64,000 bases of DNA from Arthrobacter sp. Leaf69 (GCF_001422645.1 NZ_LMLR01000011.1:317701-381700), one strand, 5' to 3'. Counted from the stretch's first letter, positions 8,888 through 20,140 are shown. Numbers and translations: made by a program. The notes: a model not told the origin generated them from the letters alone.

Positions 8888-11800
8888 TTAGGCCTCTACT
8901 TTTTCTGCAGCGGTCTTGACGACGCTGACCTGGGGTTCCTTGACGTCGGCCGCCACCGTGTCCAGCCGGACCGTCAGGGTTTCGGTCTGGACGAGCCCGG
9001 CGTTGGCCAGCAGGGCATCCACAACGTCCTGCCGGGCGGTGACGGTGGTGTGGATCCGGTCGCTGACGTTGAGCCCGGCGTCCTTGCGGGCCTGCTGGAT
9101 GGCGCGGACCATGTCGCGGGCGGCACCTTCGGCTTCCAGTTCCGGGGTGACCTCGGTGTTGAGGACCACGAAGCCGCCGCCGGGCAGCACGGCGGCCGCC
9201 CTTGTGGCAGGTCCAGCTCCCTCGCCTTCCGCGGCTTCTGCCACGACGGTTTCCAAGGTGTACTCCTGCGGTTCCAGCTCGAGGCCGCCTGCGGTCACCA
9301 CACCGGCTTCGCTGACGGACCAGTCGCCGGACTTGGAGCCCTTGATGGCCTGCTGGACGTTCTTGCCGAGACGCGGACCCGCGGCCCGGGCGTTCACCAC
9401 AAGCTTCTGTTCGATGCCGAACTCCTCCGGGGAGGCGTTGCCGGCGTCGAGCAGGCGGACGGAGCGCAGGTTCAGTTCATCGCGGACGACGGCGGCGAAG
9501 CCGTCCAGCGCGTCCGCGCCGGGCGCCACGACGGTGAGTTCCTGCAGCGGCAAGCGCACGCGCAGGTTGGCGGCTTTGCGCAGCGAGGAGCCGGTGGAGC
9601 AGATCTGCTGGATCCGGTCCATGGCCTCAACAAGTTCCGGGTTGGCGGGGAACAGGTCCGCGTCCGGCCAGTCGGCCAGGTGCACGGAGCGCCCGCCGGT
9701 GAGGCCGCGCCAGATCTCTTCCGAGATGAGCGGCAGCAGGGACGCGGAGACCCGGCAGACCGCTTCCAGGGCGGTGTAGAGCGCGTCGAAGGCGTCGACG
9801 TTCTCGTCGAAGAACCGCTGGCGGCTGCGGCGGACGTACCAGTTGGTGAGCATGTCCAGGTAGCTGCGCAGTTCGTCGCAGGCCCCGGAGATGTCGTAGG
9901 CGTCCAGCTGCGTAGTCATGTTCCGGACGAGGTCCCCGGTGTTGGCCATCAGGTACTGGTCCAGGGTGTCGGCATAGCCGTCGTAGCGGAGCTTTGCGTC
10001 GTACCCCCGCGCTCCGTCAGCCGCGTTCGTGTAGAGCGTGAAGAAGCTGTACACGTTCCACAGCGGCAGGATGACCTGGCGGACGCCGTCGCGGATGCCC
10101 TGCTCGGTGACCACGAGGTTGCCGCCGCGCAGGATCGGGCTGGACATCAGGAACCAGCGCATCGCGTCGGAACCGTCGCGGTCCAGGACCTCGGAGACAT
10201 CCGGGTAGTTGCGGAGGCTCTTGGACATCTTCTGCCCGTCCGAGCCCAGCACGATTCCGTGGCTGATGACGTTGCGGAAGGCCGGACGGTCGAACAGCGC
10301 GGTGGAGAGGATGTGCAGCATGTAGAACCAGCCGCGGGTCTGGCCGATGTACTCGACGATGAAGTCCGCCGGGTTGTGGGTGTCGAACCATTCCTCGTTC
10401 TGGAACGGGTAGTGGACCTGGCCGTAGGGCATGGAGCCGGAGTCGAACCAGACGTCCAGGACGTCCTCGACGCGGCGCATCACGGACTGGCCCTCCTCCG
10501 GGGTGCGGGGGTCGTCCGGGTTCGGGCGGGTGAGCTCGTCGATGAACGGCCGGTGCAGGTCTACCTGGCCGGCCTTGTTCAGCGGCAGCCGGCCGAAGTC
10601 GGCCTCGATCTCGGCGAGCGAGCCGTAGACGTCCGTGCGCGGGTAGTCCGGGTCGCTGGACTGCCACACCGGGATGGGGCTGCCCCAGTAGCGGTTGCGG
10701 CTGATGGACCAGTCCCGGGCGTTGGCGAGCCACTTGCCGAACTGGCCGTCCTTGACGTTGCCCGGGATCCAGTTGATGTCCTGGTTGAGCTCGGACATGC
10801 GGTCCTTGAACTTGGTCACCTCGACGTACCAGGAGGACACGGCACGGTAGATGAGCGGGTTCCGGCAGCGCCAGCAGTGCGGGTAGCTGTGCTCGTAGCT
10901 GGCCTGGCGGACCAGGCGGCCCTGGGCGCGGAGCACCTGGGTGATGGGCTTGTTCGCGTCGAAGACCTGGAGTCCGGCGATCTCGGCGAGGTCGCCGTGG
11001 CCGAACAGCGGCAGGAACTTCGCGCCTTCGTCCACGGAGAGGACCACCGGGATGCCGGCCTCTTCACAGACCTTCTGGTCATCTTCACCGTAGGCGGGCG
11101 CCTGGTGAACGATGCCGGTGCCGTCGGTGGTGGTGACGTAGTCGGCCACGAGGAAACGCCAGGCGTTCTCCGTGCCGAACTTCTCGGCGTCGCTGAAGTA
11201 GTCCCACAGCGGCTCGTAGCTCAGGCCGTCGAGCTCGGCGCCGGTGTGGCTGGACGTGACGGCGGCCTCGGCGGCGGCAACGCCCTCGGCACCGTCGCCA
11301 TAGCCAAGGTCCTTGGCGTAGGCGCCCAGCAGCTCGGCGGCGAGCAGGAAGCTGCCCGTGACCGGGGCCTCGGCCGAGGCGGCCTTGATCCCGTGCGGGC
11401 CAGCCGGCAGGACGACGTAGGTGATGGCGGGCCCGACGGCGAGCGCCAGGTTGGTGGGCAGCGTCCAGGGCGTCGTGGTCCAGGCGAGTGCCTGCACGCC
11501 GGCGAGCTGCCGGGACAGCTCCGACTCCCCTGCCGTGATCGGGAACGTCACCGTGACGGTCTGGTCCTGGCGGTTCTTGTAGACGTCGTCGTCCATGCGC
11601 AGTTCATGGTTGGACAGCGGCGTCTCGTCCTTCCAGCAGTACGGCAGCACGCGGTAGCCGTTGTAGGTCAGGCCCTTTTCGTGCAGCTGCTTGAAGGCCC
11701 ACAGCACGGACTCCATGTACTCGACGTTGAGCGTCTTGTAGTCGTTCTCGAAGTCGACCCAGCGCGCCTGGCGGGTGACGTAGCTCTTCCATTCGTCGGC

Positions 11801-12268
11801 GTACTTCATCACCGACGCGCGGCAGGCGTCGTTGAATTTGTCGATGCCCATGGCCTCGATCTGGGTCTTGTCCGTCATGCCCAGCTGCTTCATGGCCTCC
11901 AGCTCGGCGGGCAGCCCGTGGGTGTCCCAGCCGAAGCGGCGCTCCACCCGGCGGCCTCGCTGGGTCTGGTAGCGGCCCACAAGGTCTTTGGCGTAGCCGG
12001 TCAGCAGGTGGCCGTAGTGCGGCAGGCCGTTGGCGAAGGGCGGGCCGTCGTAGAAGACGAATTCGTTGGACCCATCTTTGCCAGCATCGCGCTGGTCGAT
12101 GCTGGCCTGGAAGGTGCCGTCCGCTTCCCAGTACTTGAGGATGCGTTCTTCGATTTCCGGGAACTTCACGGAGGCGGATACGCCTGCTGCGTTGGAGGCA
12201 GCGTTGGAATCAGAGGTGCGGGCGCCGGCGCCGGACGGTGCGGCGGAGGCCTTCGGGTAATAAGTCAT
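8888..12268 (-). CDS. ileS: isoleucyl-tRNA synthetase
   Basis: Class I aminoacyl-tRNA synthetase charging tRNA-Ile. 1126 aa from the chosen start, the long form usual in Actinobacteria and related to eukaryote-like enzymes. The HIGH-type signature is HYGH (about residue 83, in [14 protein letters not shown]), a CP1 editing domain follows, and KMSKS is near residue 678. An in-frame ATG 30 nt further upstream exists, but ATG 12268 has AGGA at proper spacing and starts the conserved MTYYPKAS. The gene is preceded by a T-box leader and heads the operon ileS-folC-DUF4233-ndk. The long type is often less sensitive to mupirocin; that is family knowledge only. Confidence 0.96.
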   Translation of the reverse strand: MTYYPKASAAPSGAGARTSDSNAASNAAGVSASVKFPEIEERILKYWEADGTFQASIDQRDAGKDGSNEFVFYDGPPFANGLPHYGHLLTGYAKDLVGRYQTQRGRRVERRFGWDTHGLPAELEAMKQLGMTDKTQIEAMGIDKFNDACRASVMKYADEWKSYVTRQARWVDFENDYKTLNVEYMESVLWAFKQLHEKGLTYNGYRVLPYCWKDETPLSNHELRMDDDVYKNRQDQTVTVTFPITAGESELSRQLAGVQALAWTTTPWTLPTNLALAVGPAITYVVLPAGPHGIKAASAEAPVTGSFLLAAELLGAYAKDLGYGDGAEGVAAAEAAVTSSHTGAELDGLSYEPLWDYFSDAEKFGTENAWRFLVADYVTTTDGTGIVHQAPAYGEDDQKVCEEAGIPVVLSVDEGAKFLPLFGHGDLAEIAGLQVFDANKPITQVLRAQGRLVRQASYEHSYPHCWRCRNPLIYRAVSSWYVEVTKFKDRMSELNQDINWIPGNVKDGQFGKWLANARDWSISRNRYWGSPIPVWQSSDPDYPRTDVYGSLAEIEADFGRLPLNKAGQVDLHRPFIDELTRPNPDDPRTPEEGQSVMRRVEDVLDVWFDSGSMPYGQVHYPFQNEEWFDTHNPADFIVEYIGQTRGWFYMLHILSTALFDRPAFRNVISHGIVLGSDGQKMSKSLRNYPDVSEVLDRDGSDAMRWFLMSSPILRGGNLVVTEQGIRDGVRQVILPLWNVYSFFTLYTNAADGARGYDAKLRYDGYADTLDQYLMANTGDLVRNMTTQLDAYDISGACDELRSYLDMLTNWYVRRSRQRFFDENVDAFDALYTALEAVCRVSASLLPLISEEIWRGLTGGRSVHLADWPDADLFPANPELVEAMDRIQQICSTGSSLRKAANLRVRLPLQELTVVAPGADALDGFAAVVRDELNLRSVRLLDAGNASPEEFGIEQKLVVNARAAGPRLGKNVQQAIKGSKSGDWSVSEAGVVTAGGLELEPQEYTLETVVAEAAEGEGAGPATRAAAVLPGGGFVVLNTEVTPELEAEGAARDMVRAIQQARKDAGLNVSDRIHTTVTARQDVVDALLANAGLVQTETLTVRLDTVAADVKEPQVSVVKTAAEKVEA

Positions 12269-12299
12269 CTCGACATCCTGGGTTGAGCTAGTGAACAAA

Positions 12300-12547
12300 T
12301 GGATTCATTCAGGATGCGAGGACGGCTCCTGCGTTGTCTTTAGACACCACCGGCACCGCGGTACCACCTCACTTACCGTCGCCGGATCCTCTCCCCGTGG
12401 GGAAGCACCGGCGTCGGCCGCTCATTACTGCTGTGACGGGCTTACCCGTCCGGTTCTACCGGCCCTGGCACGTGCTGACGTTGCGCCGGGGCGTTCTTCC
12501 GGAAGCTCACCGGTGATGGCCGGGTCGAAGCTGTTACGAGAAGTCTA
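12300..12547 (-). promoter_or_regulatory. T-box leader of ileS
   Basis: On the minus strand the T-box core GTGAGGTGGTACCGCGGT is at 12372-12355, with the UGGU bulge that pairs with the tRNA acceptor end. Upstream, CCATCACCGGTGAGC followed by CGGAAGAACG matches the short stem I of actinobacterial ileS T-boxes, with ATC (12517-12515) as isoleucine specifier. A TAGACT -10 hexamer is at 12547-12542. No U-tract terminator is visible before the gene, so the translational type of control (uncharged tRNA-Ile frees the ribosome site) is inferred, as known for mycobacterial ileS. Confidence 0.93.
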
Positions 12548-12604
12548 ACAACTGTCGCGGGGACGCAATGCCTGCACCGCGTCCCCGCATCGCCGCCGGT
12601 CCCG

Positions 12605-13366
12605 TCAGCCCTTGCGGATGAGCTTGTAGTTGGCGGCCTGCGCCACCGGGCGGATCACGATCTGGTCGAGGTTGACGTGGTGCGGAGCCATGACGGCATA
12701 CCGGACGACGTCGGCGACGTCCGCGGCGGTCAGGGGCTTCTCGACGCCGGCGTACACCTTCGCGGCGGCGTCGGAGTTGCCGCCGAGGCGGTTCAGCGCG
12801 AACTCCTCCGTCTGGACCAGGCCGGGGGCCACCTCGATCACGCGAAGGTTGTGCTCGGCCTCTTCAAGGCGCAGCGCCCCGGTGAGCGCGTGCTGGGCGA
12901 ACTTCGCCGCGTTGTAGCCGCCGCCGCCCTCATAGGCGGACAGTCCCGCCGTCGAGGTCAGGTTCAGGACGGTGCCTTCACCGCAGGCGCGCAGCATGGG
13001 CAGGAATGCCCGGGTGAGTTTCATGGTGCCCAGGACGTTGACCTCGAACATCCATTCCCAGTCCTCGGTCTTGGCCTCGGCCACTCTGTCCGCGCCACGG
13101 GCACCGCCGGCGACGTTAATGAGTGTGTCGATGCCGCCGGCCCGCGTTACCTCGTCGACCAGCCGGGCGACGTCGGCGTCGTCAGTCACGTCGGCCGGCA
13201 GCGCGACGGCGCCGGTTTCCGCGGCGAGCGCCTCAAGCCGGTCCGCGCGGCGGGCGACCGCGTACACGGTCCAGCCCTCAGTCCGGAGCGCACGCACGGT
13301 GGCCTCGCCGATCCCGGTGCTGGCGCCGGTGACAACTGCTGCTTTGTTCTGGATTCCCTCAGTCAT
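12605..13366 (-). CDS. short-chain dehydrogenase/reductase (SDR)
   Basis: 253-aa NAD(P)-dependent oxidoreductase; substrate unknown. The Rossmann glycine motif TGASTGIGEA is near residues 13-22. NVAGGA replaces the usual NNAG, and the catalytic Ser/Tyr/Lys are seen in NLTSTAG and YNAAK. The closest named class by motif pattern is the SDR family that includes YdfG-like serine/3-hydroxy acid dehydrogenases, but this is not certain. A TAGTGT hexamer ends 6 nt before the ATG, predicting a leaderless transcript. Convergent with no partner; ileS is next on the same strand after the T-box leader. Confidence 0.88.
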   Translation of the reverse strand: MTEGIQNKAAVVTGASTGIGEATVRALRTEGWTVYAVARRADRLEALAAETGAVALPADVTDDADVARLVDEVTRAGGIDTLINVAGGARGADRVAEAKTEDWEWMFEVNVLGTMKLTRAFLPMLRACGEGTVLNLTSTAGLSAYEGGGGYNAAKFAQHALTGALRLEEAEHNLRVIEVAPGLVQTEEFALNRLGGNSDAAAKVYAGVEKPLTAADVADVVRYAVMAPHHVNLDQIVIRPVAQAANYKLIRKG

Positions 13367-13372
13367 GGCACC

Positions 13373-13378
13373 ACACTA
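13373..13378 (-). promoter_or_regulatory. -10 hexamer TAGTGT, leaderless SDR start
   Basis: The hexamer ends exactly 6 nt before the ATG at 13366, so transcription would start on the start codon. Confidence 0.6.
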
Positions 13379-13435
13379 ACGGCTCTGCGGCGGGCCACTG
13401 CGCCTGCCCGCGGCGGACCGTGAAAGAATTGACCC

Positions 13436-16045
13436 ATGGCTGAAGACACGCAGGGTACAGACACGCCCACCACCGCCCCCATCAACGTTCCGGACAAGCC
13501 CGCCTTGGAGGGGCTGGAAGACGCCCTCACCCGGCGCTGGCTTGACGAAGGGACCTACAAGTTCAACCCGGACACCACCCGGGCGCAGGTCTACTCGATC
13601 GACACTCCCCCGCCCACGGCGTCGGGTTCGCTGCACGTGGGGCACATGTTCTCCTATACGCAGACGGACGTCCTGGCCCGCTACCAGCGCATGACCGGCA
13701 AAAACGTCTTCTACCCCATGGGCTGGGACGACAACGGCCTGCCCACCGAGCGCCGTGTGCAGAACTACTATGGTGTGCGCTGCGACCCCACCACCGCGTA
13801 CGACGCCGGCTACCGGCCCCCGGCGGAGCCCGCCAAGAACCAGCGCGACTTCGACGTCGTCTCGCGCCGGAACTTCATCGAACTGTGCGAGGAACTCGCC
13901 GTCGAAGACGAAAAGGTCTTCGAGAACCTCTTCCAGACCCTCGGTCTGTCCGTGGACTGGGACCTGACCTACCGCACCATCGATGACAAGTCCCGCGCCA
14001 TCTCCCAGCGCGCCTTCCTGGCCAACCTCGCCGCCGGCGACGCGTACATGGCCGAGGCTCCCACGCTGTGGGATGTCACCTTCCGCACCGCGGTGGCCCA
14101 GGCCGAGCTCGAGGACCGGGAAGTCGCGGGCGCCTACTACCGCTACCCGTTCTTCACCGAAGACGGCGACAAGATCTACATCGAGACCACCCGCCCCGAG
14201 CTGCTGGCCGCCTGCGCCGCGCTCGTGGCGAATCCCGACGACGAACGGTACCAGCCGCTGTTCGGCAAGAAGGTCACCTCCCCCCTGTTCGGCGTCGAGG
14301 TGGAGGTCAAGGCCCACCCGCTCGCGAAGGCGGACAAGGGCTCCGGCATCGCCATGGTCTGCACCTTCGGTGACCTCACCGACGTCACCTGGTGGCGGGA
14401 ACTGCAGCTCCCCACCCGCGCGATTGTGGGCCGCGACGGCCGCATCATCGGCGACACCCCGGAGTGGGTCACCACCGCCGAAGGCCGCGAGGCCTTCGCT
14501 GCCATCGCCGGCAAGACGGTCTTCAGCGCCAAGGAAACGGTGGTGGAGCTCCTTACCGCCGCGGAGCTCCTCGACGGCGAGCCGAAGAAAATCATGCACC
14601 CGGTCAACTTCTTCGAAAAGGGCGATAAGCCCCTCGAGGTGGTGACCTCGCGCCAGTGGTACATCCGCAACGGCGGCCGGGACGCGGAACGCCGCGAACG
14701 GCTCATCGCCCGCGGCCACGAGATCGATTTCCACCCGGCATTCATGCGCTCACGCTACGAGAACTGGATCTCCGGGCTGAACGGCGACTGGCTCGTTTCG
14801 CGCCAGCGTTTCTTCGGCGTGCCGGTGCCCGTCTGGTACCCGCTGGACGCCGACGGCAACCCGGACTTCGCCGCTCCGATCGCCCCGTCCGCCGCGCAGC
14901 TGCCGGTGGACCCGGCCGCCGACGCCGCCCCCGGCTATGAGGAAGCCCAGCGCGATGTGCCGGGCGGCTTCACCGGCGACGCCGATGTGCTGGACACCTG
15001 GGCAACTTCCTCGCTGACCCCGCAGATCGTGGGCGGCTGGAGCACCGACGAGGCGCTCTTCGCCAAGGTCTACCCCTTCGACGTGCGCCCGCAGGGCCAC
15101 GACATCATCCGGACCTGGCTGTTCTCCTCCGCCGTGCGCGCCGACGCCCTGCAGGGCTCCGCGCCGTGGAAGCACGCGGCCATCTCCGGCTGGATCCTGG
15201 ACCCAGACCGCAAGAAGATGTCCAAGTCCAAGGGCAATGTGATCGTCCCGACCGACGTGCTCGAGGAATACGGCTCGGACGCCGTCCGCTACTGGGCGGC
15301 CTCGGCCAAGCTCGGCGCGGATACAGCCTACGAGATCGCCCAGATGAAGATCGGACGGCGGCTGGCCATCAAGCTGCTCAACGCCTCCAAGTTCGTGCTG
15401 AATCTGGGCGCCACCGAGGACTCTGTGGTGTCCTCGGACCTGTCCGTGCTCGGCAACCCCCTGGACCGGGCCGTGCTGTCCCAGCTGGCCGATGTGGTCC
15501 AGCAGGCCACGAAGGCGTTCGAGAACTACGATTACGCGCGGGCCCTGCAGATCACGGAGAGCTTCTTCTGGCACTTCACCGATGACTATGTGGAGCTCAT
15601 CAAGGACCGCGCTTACGGTGCGGCGGGAGAGGCCGAGCAGGCGTCCGTCCTCGCGGCGCTGGCAACAAGCCTGGACACGCTGCTGCGACTGTTCGCCCCG
15701 TTCCTGCCCTTCGCCACGGAGGAAGTCTGGAGCTGGTGGCGCACCGGTTCCGTGCACCGCGCGGCCTGGCCGTCCGCCATCGAGATCGACGGCGACACCA
15801 CCCTGCTGGCCACCGTGGGGACCGCGCTCAGCGGTATCCGCAAAGCCAAGTCCGAGGCCAAGGTCAAGCAGCGCACCGAGGTGCTGTCCGCGACCATCAC
15901 GGCCTCGGAGTCCCTCATTACGCAGCTGAAGGCCGGCTTGGCCGACCTCAAGGCTGCAGCCAACGCGCGCGAGCTGGCCCTGGTGGGCGGCGAGGGCGAA
16001 CTGACCGTGAGCGACGTCGTCCTGGCGCCGCCCGGGGAGGCCTAG
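13436..16045 (+). CDS. valS: valyl-tRNA synthetase
   Basis: Class I synthetase charging tRNA-Val. 869 aa, full length. The HIGH motif is HVGH near residue 66 (GSLHVGHMFSYTQ), the editing domain lies between about 200 and 350, and KKMSKSKGN is near 591-599. A C-terminal anticodon-binding domain ends in the short arm with IRKAKSEAKVKQRTEV. The start codon ATG 13436 has AAGAAT ending 6 nt upstream, a weak version of the leaderless pattern seen elsewhere in the window. It is followed by a hairpin terminator. Confidence 0.97.
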   Translation: MAEDTQGTDTPTTAPINVPDKPALEGLEDALTRRWLDEGTYKFNPDTTRAQVYSIDTPPPTASGSLHVGHMFSYTQTDVLARYQRMTGKNVFYPMGWDDNGLPTERRVQNYYGVRCDPTTAYDAGYRPPAEPAKNQRDFDVVSRRNFIELCEELAVEDEKVFENLFQTLGLSVDWDLTYRTIDDKSRAISQRAFLANLAAGDAYMAEAPTLWDVTFRTAVAQAELEDREVAGAYYRYPFFTEDGDKIYIETTRPELLAACAALVANPDDERYQPLFGKKVTSPLFGVEVEVKAHPLAKADKGSGIAMVCTFGDLTDVTWWRELQLPTRAIVGRDGRIIGDTPEWVTTAEGREAFAAIAGKTVFSAKETVVELLTAAELLDGEPKKIMHPVNFFEKGDKPLEVVTSRQWYIRNGGRDAERRERLIARGHEIDFHPAFMRSRYENWISGLNGDWLVSRQRFFGVPVPVWYPLDADGNPDFAAPIAPSAAQLPVDPAADAAPGYEEAQRDVPGGFTGDADVLDTWATSSLTPQIVGGWSTDEALFAKVYPFDVRPQGHDIIRTWLFSSAVRADALQGSAPWKHAAISGWILDPDRKKMSKSKGNVIVPTDVLEEYGSDAVRYWAASAKLGADTAYEIAQMKIGRRLAIKLLNASKFVLNLGATEDSVVSSDLSVLGNPLDRAVLSQLADVVQQATKAFENYDYARALQITESFFWHFTDDYVELIKDRAYGAAGEAEQASVLAALATSLDTLLRLFAPFLPFATEEVWSWWRTGSVHRAAWPSAIEIDGDTTLLATVGTALSGIRKAKSEAKVKQRTEVLSATITASESLITQLKAGLADLKAAANARELALVGGEGELTVSDVVLAPPGEA

Positions 16046-16082
16046 CCGGGACAATCCTGCCCGCCCGTATTCGGGCAAAGGG

Positions 16083-16124
16083 GAAGCCCCATCAGCGTTT
16101 TGCCGTTGGTGGGGCTTCGACTTT
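16083..16124 (+). terminator. valS terminator
   Basis: Arms GAAGCCCCATCA (16083-16094) and TGGTGGGGCTTC (16107-16118) pair with one G-U, followed by GACTTTTCG. Confidence 0.75.
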
Positions 16125-16318
16125 TCGATTGTCACGTGACGTCTTAGACAATCTGGCAGAATCCTCGGATTTCCAGGTCTTCCTACCTCGTCACTGGTAG
16201 CCATCATCTGACTTTGCCGAAGGCTGCGTCGGATGAGTGTCACTGAATCTTTGGTTTCTGCGTCCCGCTTCTTTCGAAGTGGGTAAGTTCTATTGTGATC
16301 CCCGGGTTTGGGATGCAC
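16125..16318. other. 194-bp gap between two terminators
   Basis: A stretch with lower GC than its surroundings and no credible reading frame. It opens with an imperfect inverted repeat GATTGTC...GACAATC (about 16128-16153). It sits after the valS terminator and before a strong bidirectional hairpin. No -35/-10 pair with good spacing was found, so a small RNA here is only possible. Confidence 0.3.
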
Positions 16319-16364
16319 AAGAGCCCCGGAAGAACTACATCAGAGTAATTCTTCCGGGGCTCTT
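16319..16364. terminator. bidirectional hairpin before the Rv2466c-like gene
   Basis: Perfect 16-bp arms 16319-16334 and 16349-16364 around a 14-nt loop. The plus side ends with GGCTCTTTG and the minus side also ends in AAGAGCC/CTT, so it can serve both strands. Confidence 0.75.
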
Positions 16365-16402
16365 TGCAGGCCGGGCAGCTGCCCGGCGCGGTGTCTACGG
16401 GC

Positions 16403-17035
16403 CTAGTTGAAGACCGGGCTTTCGGTACGGCTGCGCTTGATCTCGAAGAAGTACGGGAACGACGCCAGGGTCACGGTGGCGTCCCAGATCTGTCCGGCTT
16501 CCTCGCCACGCGGGATGCGGGTCAGGACCGGGCCAAAAAAGGCCGTTCCGTTGAAAGCGACGACCGGCGTGCCCACGTCCTGCCCGACCAGGGAGATGCC
16601 TGCCTCGTGGCTGGTGCGGAGCTGCGCATCGAATTTGTCGCTTTGGCCGGCCGCCGCAAGCTCGGCCGGCAGTCCTGCCTCGGCGAGCGATTTGGCGATG
16701 ACCTCGTCGATGTCCTTGTTGCCTTCGTTGTGAATCTTGGTGCCCATGGAGTCATAGAGCGGCTTGATGTACTGCGCACCATGCTGTTCAGCGGCGGCAG
16801 TGATGACGCGAACTGGAGCCCACGCCTTCTTCATGAACTCCCGGTACTGCTCGGGGAGCTCCTCGCGGCCCTCATTCAGCACCGAGAGGCTCATGACGTG
16901 CCATTCAGTGCTGATGTCGCGGACTTCCTCCACCTCGTTGATCCACCGCGAGGTCACCCAGGCAAAGGGGCACATCGGATCAAACCAGAAGTCGGCTTTG
17001 TTGGTTGTTGCTGGAGTGTTCAGGGTTTCAGGCAC
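16403..17035 (-). CDS. Rv2466c-like DsbA-family (mycothiol-linked) protein lacking the second active-site Cys
   Basis: 210-aa thioredoxin-fold protein that closely follows M. tuberculosis Rv2466c, a mycothiol-dependent reductase, over the whole length (FWFDPMCP, TSRWI, HVMSLSVLNE, LPEQYREFMKKAW, DVGTPVV, FFGPVLTRIPRGEEAG). Rv2466c has CPWC; here the motif is C22-P-F-A25, so the resolving cysteine is missing. A one-cysteine mechanism through a mixed disulfide with mycothiol is possible, but this is inference. GTG at 17035 is chosen because AGGAG lies 7 nt upstream; a longer frame (to 17104) has no such site. It is flanked by a bidirectional terminator downstream and by clpX on the same strand beyond. 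Confidence 0.88.
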   Translation of the reverse strand: MPETLNTPATTNKADFWFDPMCPFAWVTSRWINEVEEVRDISTEWHVMSLSVLNEGREELPEQYREFMKKAWAPVRVITAAAEQHGAQYIKPLYDSMGTKIHNEGNKDIDEVIAKSLAEAGLPAELAAAGQSDKFDAQLRTSHEAGISLVGQDVGTPVVAFNGTAFFGPVLTRIPRGEEAGQIWDATVTLASFPYFFEIKRSRTESPVFN

Positions 17036-17140
17036 AGGTGATCTCCTAGGGGAAGTCTGCGGGGGGAACAGGTGCACCGCTGGCTCAATGACCGGGCACG
17101 CCAAAGATGTCAGCGGCCCGTGCGGCCTATTTATTCCGGT

Positions 17141-18421
<1,281 letters not shown>

Positions 18422-18505
18422 ATGTGAACCCCTTTAGTATCTTGCTGCGGCCTGTGACATGTTCCACTCTAGGTCACTTTAGGCGTGTTGGGTGGAAAGC
18501 CAACA

Positions 18506-18537
18506 CCGGTGCGGCCACTTAAGGCGGGCCGCACCGG
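18506..18537 (-). terminator. hairpin between clpP2 and clpX
   Basis: An 11-bp perfect stem (18506-18516 with 18527-18537, 10-nt loop) lies in the clpP2-clpX gap. There is no clear U-tract, so partial termination or mRNA processing between the genes is more likely than a full stop. Confidence 0.5.
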
Positions 18538-18569
18538 CGTCGGGAACTTCTTGTTACGTACTTGTTGCG

Positions 18570-19229
18570 CTACTTGGCAATGGCCTGCGGCTTGATCTTG
18601 CGGGAATCCAGCACCTGGTCGATCAGGCCGTACTGCATGGCCTCGGCCGCGGTGAGGATCTTGTCGCGTTCGATGTCGTTGTTGACCTGCTCCGGCGTCC
18701 GGCCGGAGTGCTTGGCAAGCGTGTCTTCGAGCCATGAACGCATCCGCATGACCTCGGCGGCCTGGATCTCCAGGTCCGAGGCCTGCCCGCCCTGGCCTCC
18801 GGACAGGGAGGGCTGGTGGATCAGCACGCGGGCGTTCGGCAGGGCCAGGCGCTTGCCGGGCGTTCCGGCCGCGAGGAGCACGGCGGCGGCACTGGCGGCC
18901 TGGCCGAGGCAAACGGTCTGGATCTCCGGGCGGATGTACGTCATGGTGTCGTAGATCGCCGTCATGGCGGTGAAGGAGCCGCCCGGGGAGTTGATGTAGA
19001 GCGTGATGTCGCGGTCCGGGTCGGTGGACTCGAGCACCAGCAGCTGGGCCATGACGTCGTCGGCCGACGCGTCGTCCACCTGGACGCCGAGGAAGATGAT
19101 GCGGTCCTCGAACAGCTTGGTGTACGGGTCCTGGCGCTTGAAGCCGTAGGGGGTGCGCTCCTCGAACTGCGGCAGCACGTAGCGGCTGCTCGGCAGGTTG
19201 CCGGCAGTCGAACCGAAGTTGTAGTTCAT
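18570..19229 (-). CDS. clpP2: ClpP2, Clp protease proteolytic subunit
   Basis: Serine peptidase subunit of the ClpP1P2 double ring. The catalytic serine is in [11 protein letters not shown], the histidine in LIHQPS, and the aspartate in the NNDIERDK segment. N-terminal [35 protein letters not shown] resembles mycobacterial ClpP2 in outline. ATG 19229 is preferred because AGGAG is 8 nt upstream, while ATG codons at 19235 and 19250 are too close to or upstream of that site; the protein is then 219 aa. It starts 32 nt after the clpP1 stop. Confidence 0.96.
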   Translation of the reverse strand: MNYNFGSTAGNLPSSRYVLPQFEERTPYGFKRQDPYTKLFEDRIIFLGVQVDDASADDVMAQLLVLESTDPDRDITLYINSPGGSFTAMTAIYDTMTYIRPEIQTVCLGQAASAAAVLLAAGTPGKRLALPNARVLIHQPSLSGGQGGQASDLEIQAAEVMRMRSWLEDTLAKHSGRTPEQVNNDIERDKILTAAEAMQYGLIDQVLDSRKIKPQAIAK

Positions 19230-19261
19230 GTTCATTGCTCCTGAATTCATTGCTGTGCCGG

Positions 19262-19921
19262 TCAGTTCTCGGTGGCTGCGTCGGCGGCCGCGTTACCGCC
19301 GTTGGCGTTGGTTCCGCCGCCGCCGGCGACCGATCCCGCGTGGGCCGCGATCTTGTCGAAGAAGCCGTACTCAAGGGCTTCCTTGGCCGTGAACCACTTG
19401 TCGCGGTCGTTGTCCTTGAGGATGGTGTCCACCGTCTGCCCGGTCTGGTCGGCCGTCAGTTCGGCCATGACCTTCTTCATGTGCAGGATGAGCTCGGCCT
19501 GGATCTTGATGTCCGAGGCCGTGCCGCCGATGCCGCCCGAGGGCTGGTGCATCAGGATGCGGGCGTTCGGGGTGGCGTAACGCTTGCCCTTGGTGCCGGA
19601 GGAGAGCAGGAACTGTCCCATCGAGGCGGCGAGGCCGGTGGCGACGGTGACGACGTCGTTCGGGATGAACTGCATGGTGTCGTAGATGGCCATGCCGGCG
19701 GTGACGGAGCCGCCCGGTGAGTTGATGTAGAGGTAGATATCCTTCTCGGGGTTCTCGGCCGAGAGCAGCAGCAGCTGCGAGCAGATCGCGTTGGCGTTCT
19801 CGTCGCGGACCTCGGAGCCGAGCCAGATGATGCGCTCTTTCAGCAGGCGGTTGTAAATGTAGTTATCCTGGGCGGCCGGATCGACAGTAGCCATCCGGGG
19901 TGCCCCTGCTTGCTGTGACAT
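19262..19921 (-). CDS. clpP1: ClpP1, Clp protease proteolytic subunit
   Basis: Second Clp peptidase subunit, 219 aa. The catalytic serine is in [11 protein letters not shown], the histidine in MHQPSGG, and the aspartate in KDNDRD. It has a Gly/Asn/Ala-rich C-terminal tail. It is the first gene of clpP1-clpP2-clpX and lies 219 nt after tig, separated by the tig terminator; the spacer probably holds the clp promoter. GAGG precedes the ATG at 19921; an internal ATG at 19894 with AGGGG upstream is an alternative start. Confidence 0.96.
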   Translation of the reverse strand: MSQQAGAPRMATVDPAAQDNYIYNRLLKERIIWLGSEVRDENANAICSQLLLLSAENPEKDIYLYINSPGGSVTAGMAIYDTMQFIPNDVVTVATGLAASMGQFLLSSGTKGKRYATPNARILMHQPSGGIGGTASDIKIQAELILHMKKVMAELTADQTGQTVDTILKDNDRDKWFTAKEALEYGFFDKIAAHAGSVAGGGGTNANGGNAAADAATEN

Positions 19922-20074
19922 ATGTACTTACCTCTCGCTGGCGACGGTGACGCCACTGGACGACATCACTGAACTTTCCTACATGGACACTAACGGTTTT
20001 CCCGCCCGCTTTGTGCTCAGGCACGGGGCTGTTCGCTGACGGCGCACGATTGCCCGGGAGGGTTCATCGCGGGC

Positions 20075-20116
20075 TTAAAAAGCCGCACCCCCGGATCATG
20101 GATCCGGGGGTGCGGG
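20075..20116 (-). terminator. tig terminator
   Basis: On the minus strand a 14-15-bp stem (CCGCACCCCCGGATC with its complement) around ATGGATC-type loop ends in GGCTTTTTAA. This is a classic intrinsic terminator for tig. Confidence 0.92.
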
Positions 20117-20140
20117 CAGGAACCGCGGGAACAGGAAGTG

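Noticed and set aside
6950-12286. Plus-strand open frame of about 1,778 codons opposite ndk, DUF4233, folC and ileS
   Set aside because: It is antisense to four well-supported genes; high GC and strong third-position bias remove stop codons from this frame. No domain, start signal or family resemblance was seen.
13376-14734. Minus-strand frame opposite the first half of valS
   Set aside because: Mirror of conserved valS codons, no ribosome site, no family match.
19922-19990. Possible ClgR operator upstream of clpP1
   Set aside because: The sequence CGCTGGCGACGGTGACGCC has the right kinds of letters but not the spacing of the published ClgR dyad; too weak to call.
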